A stretch of DNA of 44,873 nt from Pseudomonadota bacterium (GTDB lineage Bacteria > Pseudomonadota > Gammaproteobacteria > Steroidobacterales > Steroidobacteraceae): contig JANXOV010000039.1 of the NCBI GenBank assembly GCA_025357635.1, positions 1 to 44,873 on the forward strand. Reading direction: 5' to 3'. Both the position numbers and the translations under genes were made by a program. The notes under the pieces are model-generated. The model was given only the letters and a program-made list of their open reading frames with translations, did not search any database and had not been told where the DNA came from. Positions 40,575 to 44,873 of this stretch are shown in pieces (position 1 is the first letter of the stretch; every line of letters starts with the position of its first letter).

Positions 40575-40957
40575 CAGCCCGAGCCGGCCGGCTCAGCTGC
40601 CGGGGATTTGTCGATCCAATCGTAAAACTCGATGTCGTCCTGCAGCAGTTCGAGCTGATCGTTGCTGGCCACGATTTCCAGATCCTCAAATCCAGAGCGG
40701 CTGTCGGCGCTGGCAAGCACTCGGTCCGGGGTGGAATGCCCGATCCACAGCGTGATGCCCAGCACCAGCGCGGCGGCGGCGCCGTACACCGGCGCCCAGG
40801 CAAGCCAGCGCACCGACGCCGGCTTTTCAGCGATGGCAAGCGCGGCGTGACGCGCCTGAGTCAGGCGCGAGCGAATGCGCATATCGAGATTGTTGACGCT
40901 CTCGTCATACAACACGCGGCTGCGGCGTTCAATGTCCCGTTCGCGTTCGTCGCTCAT
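40574..40957 (-). CDS. DUF3619 membrane protein, probable anti-sigma-like factor
   Basis: A 127-aa protein. Cytoplasmic N-terminus (ERRSRVLYDESVNNLDMRIR, then SRLTQARHAAL) matches DUF3619, followed by one membrane helix (WAPVYGAAAALVLGITLWI, about 55-75) and a periplasmic acidic tail (QLELLQDDIEFYDWIDKSP). This is the layout of an anti-sigma factor; the position after a sigma gene supports that. ATG 40955-40957 overlaps the sigma stop as TGATG. In-frame GTG codons at 40958-40963 are less likely starts. Confidence 0.85.
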   Translation of the reverse strand: MSDERERDIERRSRVLYDESVNNLDMRIRSRLTQARHAALAIAEKPASVRWLAWAPVYGAAAALVLGITLWIGHSTPDRVLASADSRSGFEDLEIVASNDQLELLQDDIEFYDWIDKSPAAEPAGSG

Positions 40958-41574
40958 CACCACACCTCGCTCAACTGTTCGCGCAGTGCATGCACGGCGC
41001 GGGAATAATGCGTCTTGACGCTGCCCTCGGTGCAGCCCATGGCGGCCGCCGTCTCCGCCACGTCCATGCCCTCGAAGTTGCGCAGCATGAACGCTTCGCG
41101 CTGACGCGCCGGCAATGCGCGCAGCGATTTCTCAAGTTGATGCATGGCCTGGTCCTGCATCAGTACGTCGGTCTGCGTCGGCGCAGCGTCCGCCACATTA
41201 TCCAACGGATTCTGCGCCTCACCATCCGGATCTTCCTTCGGTCCCGGCAGCCAGGCCATGAAGCGGCGACGCACCGTGTGCCGGCGCTGCAGGTCGCGGA
41301 TGCCGTTTTGCAGGATGCGAAAAAAAAGTGGTCGCCATTCTTCGCTCGGACGCGCCGCGTAGCTGCGCGCCAACTTGAGCATCGCGTCCTGCACAACATC
41401 CAGCGCATCGTCCGCGTTGCGCAGCGCGACCTGCGCCATGCGAAACGCGCGCCGCTCGATATGTGCCAGGAATTGATCCAGTTCGCGCGAGTTTTGCAGG
41501 GCAAAGTCCTTGGCATCGGCGGCGGGGTCGTCCCACTGCGTCCATCGGTTGGAAAGCGTAGCAAAGCTCGACAT
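40957..41574 (-). CDS. RNA polymerase sigma-70 family factor (ECF type)
   Basis: A 205-aa sigma factor. Start ATG 41572-41574 (MSSFATLSNRW), with AAGGG about eight bases upstream. Region 2 is about 40-100 (RMAQVALRNADDALDVVQDA ... WRPLFFRILQNGIRDLQRR), region 4 about 145-200 (LPARQREAFMLRNFEGMDVA, MGCTEGSVKTHYSRA). A linker of about 40 residues (WLPGPKEDPDGEAQNPL) separates them. It is followed without gaps by DUF3619, a 77-aa gene and DUF3106, suggesting an envelope-signal regulon. The gene is divergent from priA across 118 bp. Confidence 0.9.
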   Translation of the reverse strand: MSSFATLSNRWTQWDDPAADAKDFALQNSRELDQFLAHIERRAFRMAQVALRNADDALDVVQDAMLKLARSYAARPSEEWRPLFFRILQNGIRDLQRRHTVRRRFMAWLPGPKEDPDGEAQNPLDNVADAAPTQTDVLMQDQAMHQLEKSLRALPARQREAFMLRNFEGMDVAETAAAMGCTEGSVKTHYSRAVHALREQLSEVW

Positions 41575-41612
41575 ATCTCGTACCCTTAACTCGGGTGCTC
41601 CTTCCAGGTATA

Positions 41613-41644
41613 AACGCGCACCGCCTGTGCGCGTTGACGCAACG
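41613..41644. promoter_or_regulatory. Adjacent perfect palindromes between the sigma gene and priA
   Basis: AACGCGCAC (41613-41621) and GTGCGCGTT (41627-41635) form a perfect 9-bp inverted repeat with spacer CGCCT. Next to it CGTTG-ACG-CAACG (41632-41644) is a second 5-bp dyad overlapping the first by four bases. They lie about 40 bp before the sigma start and 50 bp before priA, so they could be an operator for either gene or a 5'-leader hairpin of the sigma transcript. Function is inferred. Confidence 0.45.
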
Positions 41645-41692
41645 GCTTCGCAGACCGTAGATTTCTTGTAACCCATTGAATTAAAAGACTGG

Positions 41693-43888
41693 ATGACCAA
41701 TTCGATCCTGCATGTCGCGCTCGATACCCCACTGCGGCGGGCGTTCGACTACCGATTGCCGCAAGACCGGGCCGGCATTTCGGTGCCCCTGCAAACCGGA
41801 ATGCGGGTGCGGGTCCCCTTCGGACGGCGCAGTCTGATCGGCATCCTGGTGGGCTGGGCGGCGGGCTCCGAGGTACCGGCGGGCAAGCTTAAGGCCGCGC
41901 TGGAATTTCTGGATGCGGAGCCGGTGTTCGATGCCGTCACCTTCGATTTGCTGCGCTGGGCCGCCGACTACTATCACCACCCCATCGGCGAAGTGTTCGC
42001 CGCCGCCATGCCCGCCGCTGTGCGGCAGGGACGCCCCCTGTCCTCGCGCATCGAGGAATGGTCGCTGAGCGAGGCCGGGCGGGCAGAAATCCTCTCACCG
42101 AGTGACCGGCGCGGTCCGAAACGGCGGGCACTGCTGCAATGGATGCAGGACCAGCCGCCGCTGACGGGCGAGGACATCGTCGCTGCCGGCTTCGCGCTGG
42201 ACCAATTGAAGGCCGTCGCCGGGCGCGGCTGGGCGGAGGCGCATGAACGCGCGCCCGTGCCGCAAACGCCACGGGTTGCTGCCAGCGAAGTGGCGCTGAC
42301 GCAGGCGCAGACCGAAGCGGTGGACACAATCACCGGCTCACTGGGCCGCTTTGAAGCGCATCTGTTGTTTGGAGTCACCGGCAGCGGCAAGACCGAAGTG
42401 TACCTGCGCGCCATCGCTGAGGTCATCGCGCGCGGCGGACAGGCGCTGGTACTCGTGCCCGAAATCGCGCTCACACCGCAATTGCTGGAGCGATTTCGCA
42501 AGCGCTTCAGCGCCGGCATCGCCGTGATCCACTCCGGCCTCACCGGCACGGATCGCCACGAAGCCTGGAGCGCCGCGCGCAGCGGCCTGGCGCGCATCGT
42601 GATCGGCACACGCTCCGCCGTGTTCACTCCGCTGACCGATCTGGCCTTGATCGTGGTGGACGAAGAGCACGACACCTCGTTCAAGCAGCAGGAGGGCTTC
42701 CGCTATTCCGCACGCGACATCGCCGTGCTGCGCGCGCAGCGCGCCGCCGTGCCGGTGGTGCTGGGCTCGGCCACGCCCTCATTGGAAAGCCTGGAAAATG
42801 TGGCCTCCCAGCGCTATCGCCAGCTGCGCCTGCCCGAACGCACCGGTGCCGCGCACGACACGCGCATGACGCTGGTGGACCTGCGCGCGCATGCCAATGA
42901 GCAGGGGTTGTCACAGCCGGCCATCCACGCCATGGCGGCGCACCTGAAGAACGGCGGCCAGGTGATCGTGTTTCTGAACCGGCGCGGCTACGCACCGACG
43001 CTGTTCTGCTGCGCCTGCGGCTGGGTCGCCGCCTGCGCTCATTGCGATGCACGCATGACCATTCACCGCCGTGTCGGTCGGCTGCGCTGCCACCACTGCG
43101 GCGCCGAAGGCCTCATCCCCACACTTTGCGGCGCCTGCCAGCAGCCGCTGATGCCGGTGGGCCAGGGGACTGAACGCGTCGAAGACGCATTGGCCCAGCT
43201 GTTTCCTGATTTTCCGCTGGCACGCCTGGATCGCGACAGTGTCAGCGTGCGCGGCGCCATGGAGGAGGTGCTGGAGAGCGTGCACAACGGCAGCGCACGA
43301 ATCCTGGTCGGCACACAGATGCTGACCAAGGGCCATCATTTCCCCGACGTGAGTCTGGTGGTGATCCTGGATGCCGACCAGGGTCTGTTCGCAACCGACT
43401 ACCGTGCCACCGAAAGGCTGGCACAGATGATCACCCAGGTGGCGGGGCGCGCAGGACGTGAAGCGCGCGCCGGCGAGGTCATCATCCAAACGCAGTTTCC
43501 AGACCATCCGCTGCTGAACCGGCTGATCCACAGCGGCTACGAAGGCTTCGCCGTGGATGCGCTGGAGGAACGGCGCGCCGCCAGCTGGCCGCCGTACTCG
43601 CGGCTGGCGCTGCTGCGCGCCGACGCCCGCGATCCGAAGCGCGTGGACGAGTTCCTGCGCGATGCACTGCGCAGCGCTGCCGGGGCGCGCGAAGTCAAAT
43701 TGCTCGGCCCGGCCACAGCGCTGATCGCCCGCCGGGCCGACCGCCACCGTGCGCATGTGCTCATCGAGGCGGCCACCCGTCCGCAACTTCAGAAGTTCCT
43801 GAATGTCTGGCTGCCACGGGTGGATTCGCTGCCGATCAAGCAAGGACTGCGCTGGAGCATCGACGTGGACCCGACGGAAGTCGACTGA
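41693..43888 (+). CDS. priA: Primosomal protein N' (PriA helicase)
   Basis: PriA restarts stalled replication forks: it binds the fork, unwinds the lagging arm and loads DnaB with PriB/DnaT. It has 731 aa, like E. coli (732). The N-terminal DNA-binding part is about 1-195, Walker A GVTGSGKT starts at residue 227, and DEEH (323-326) is the Walker B/DExH motif. A zinc-binding insert has eight Cys (FCCACGWVAACAHC, LRCHHCG, TLCGACQQP). Helicase motifs continue with GTQMLTKGHHFPDVSLV and ITQVAGRAGREARAG. It is followed by argS after 22 bp. Confidence 0.97.
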   Translation: MTNSILHVALDTPLRRAFDYRLPQDRAGISVPLQTGMRVRVPFGRRSLIGILVGWAAGSEVPAGKLKAALEFLDAEPVFDAVTFDLLRWAADYYHHPIGEVFAAAMPAAVRQGRPLSSRIEEWSLSEAGRAEILSPSDRRGPKRRALLQWMQDQPPLTGEDIVAAGFALDQLKAVAGRGWAEAHERAPVPQTPRVAASEVALTQAQTEAVDTITGSLGRFEAHLLFGVTGSGKTEVYLRAIAEVIARGGQALVLVPEIALTPQLLERFRKRFSAGIAVIHSGLTGTDRHEAWSAARSGLARIVIGTRSAVFTPLTDLALIVVDEEHDTSFKQQEGFRYSARDIAVLRAQRAAVPVVLGSATPSLESLENVASQRYRQLRLPERTGAAHDTRMTLVDLRAHANEQGLSQPAIHAMAAHLKNGGQVIVFLNRRGYAPTLFCCACGWVAACAHCDARMTIHRRVGRLRCHHCGAEGLIPTLCGACQQPLMPVGQGTERVEDALAQLFPDFPLARLDRDSVSVRGAMEEVLESVHNGSARILVGTQMLTKGHHFPDVSLVVILDADQGLFATDYRATERLAQMITQVAGRAGREARAGEVIIQTQFPDHPLLNRLIHSGYEGFAVDALEERRAASWPPYSRLALLRADARDPKRVDEFLRDALRSAAGAREVKLLGPATALIARRADRHRAHVLIEAATRPQLQKFLNVWLPRVDSLPIKQGLRWSIDVDPTEVD

Positions 43889-43910
43889 TCGGTTAAACTG
43901 CGCGACTTTT

Positions 43911-44873
43911 ATGAATACCCTCATCGAACAACTGCTGGCCACCGCACTCAAGGCCCTGCCTGAAGACCTGCTGCCGCCCGACGCGCGCGCCATGCCCATC
44001 GAAGTGGAGCGCACGCGCGACAGCGCGCATGGTGACTTCGCCAGCAACCTGGCCATGCGGCTGGCCAAGGCTGCGCGCCAGAATCCCCGCAAACTGGCAC
44101 AGGCCCTGGTTGCCGCCCTGCCCGCTCACGAGTCCATCACCAAGGTCGACATTGCCGGGGCCGGGTTCATCAATTTCTTCCTCGCGCCCGATGCCTACCA
44201 TCGCCAGGTGCTCGAGATTCTGAGCGCAGGCGCCGCCTATGGCCGCTCCAACAGCGGCGGCGGCAGGCGCCTGATGGTGGAGTTCGTCTCCGCCAATCCG
44301 ACGGGGCCGCTTCATGTCGGCCACGGACGGCACGCCGCATTCGGCGCCACGCTTGCGAACATCTTTGAAGCCACCGGCTACCGCGTCGCGCGCGAGTACT
44401 ACATCAACGATGCGGGCCGGCAGATGGAAATCCTCGCCGTCAGCCTGTGGCTGCGGTATCTGCTGGAATGCGGCGAGCGCTTCGACATTCCCGCCAACGC
44501 CTATCGCGGCGATTACATCGTGCCCATCGCCAAGACCCTGTACGCCACCGCAGGCGATTCCCTGCGCCGCCCGATGCTGGAAATTTTCGCCGGGCTGCCC
44601 GCGGATGAACCGCAAGGCGGGGACAAGGACGAATTCATTGATGCGCTGATCGTGCGCGCGCGCGCGCTGGTGGGCGATGCACAGTTCCTGAAAATGCTTG
44701 ATCTGGTGCTCGGCGATATCCTCGGTGATATCCGCCAGGACCTCGAAGAGTTCGGCGTGCGCTTCGATTGCTGGTTCTCCGAACGCAGTCTCGCCGAGAA
44801 CGGCTCCATCGATCGCCTGATGGAGCGACTGAAGGCCTCCGGTCACGCCTATCTCAAGGACGGCGCGCTGTGG
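43911..44873 (+). CDS. argS: Arginyl-tRNA synthetase, N-terminal part (runs off the window)
   Basis: Charges tRNA-Arg. The reading frame is open for 321 codons from ATG 43911 to the window end. The N-terminal Add1 domain (about 1-115; EVERTRDSAHGDFASNLAMR, DIAGAGFINFFLAP) recognises the tRNA D-loop. The class I catalytic core follows with EFVSANPTGPLHVGHGRHAAFG, containing the HVGH signature, and YYINDAGRQM. No Shine-Dalgarno is clear; a short AT-rich stretch (CTTTT) precedes the start. It lies 22 bp after priA, and read-through from priA is likely. The C-terminal half, including KMSK-type and anticodon domains, is outside the window. Confidence 0.96.
   Translation, partial: MNTLIEQLLATALKALPEDLLPPDARAMPIEVERTRDSAHGDFASNLAMRLAKAARQNPRKLAQALVAALPAHESITKVDIAGAGFINFFLAPDAYHRQVLEILSAGAAYGRSNSGGGRRLMVEFVSANPTGPLHVGHGRHAAFGATLANIFEATGYRVAREYYINDAGRQMEILAVSLWLRYLLECGERFDIPANAYRGDYIVPIAKTLYATAGDSLRRPMLEIFAGLPADEPQGGDKDEFIDALIVRARALVGDAQFLKMLDLVLGDILGDIRQDLEEFGVRFDCWFSERSLAENGSIDRLMERLKASGHAYLKDGALW

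Noticed and set aside
42911-44092. 393-codon minus-strand open frame opposite priA and argS
   Set aside because: Crosses two well-supported plus-strand genes and has no family features.

Overview
The window is a GC-rich, densely packed chromosomal segment of a gammaproteobacterium, with many ATGA/TGATG overlaps between successive genes. The gene content includes an E. coli-type GshA, PriA and ArgS, a sigma/DUF3619/DUF3106 cluster, and a DUF6152/DUF6644 operon of the kind common in Steroidobacter-like bacteria. I infer a Steroidobacterales/Nevskiales-type organism. This comes from gene content alone, without any search. I recognised no tRNA, rRNA, CRISPR array, prophage or toxin-antitoxin pair.

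Layout. 1-2120: a complete IS1634-like insertion sequence with a perfect 22-bp terminal inverted repeat; the left end supplies the stop codon of a gene tail entering the window. 2232-7458 (minus): DUF885 lipoprotein, RidA-like lipoprotein, gshA, and a membrane diguanylate cyclase. 7544-11020 (plus): FadI-like thiolase, a succinate-semialdehyde dehydrogenase carrying a one-base frameshift, and a VOC protein. 11031-13008: cytochrome b561 between two YceI-like secreted proteins. 13014-15905: a long CoA-transferase/hydrolase and folE. 15902-19626: a secreted fusion of cyanophycinase and isoaspartyl peptidase/asparaginase behind an Lrp-family regulator, divergent from alanine dehydrogenase. 19699-22070: BetI-like TetR regulator with an operator-like palindrome and a short remnant ORF, then a FAD oxidoreductase. 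22122-26466 (minus): a small secreted protein and an acs - TfoX-like - CoA-transferase operon whose acetyl-CoA synthetase has a histone-H1-like tail. 26598-28806: a DUF4097-like lipoprotein, a flap exonuclease and an HNH nuclease. 28869-31702: three-gene proton-translocating transhydrogenase (pntAA-pntAB-pntB). 31754-33154: a frameshifted small secreted protein, a terminator region, bactofilin plus a zinc-ribbon partner. 33164-35673 (minus): DUF2182/DUF1326 pair and a stand-alone LpxD. 35865-39396 (minus): five-gene operon of a Tat-exported FMN alpha-hydroxy-acid dehydrogenase with a CxxCH motif, two small membrane proteins and two secreted proteins. 39480-41574 (minus): GFA protein and the sigma/DUF3619/77-aa/DUF3106 cluster. 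41693-44873 (plus): priA and the 5' part of argS.

Function. Much of the segment concerns acyl-CoA and acetate handling (thiolase, two CoA-transferases, Acs), nitrogen release from amino-acid polymers (cyanophycinase fusion, Ald) and redox or NADPH supply (Pnt, GshA, b561, FMN dehydrogenase). The strongest candidates for undescribed biology are the cyanophycinase-isoaspartyl peptidase fusion with its regulatory setting, and the flavin/CxxCH dehydrogenase operon at 35865-39396. Two single-base frameshifts, at about 10081 and 32050, could be genuine decay or assembly errors.
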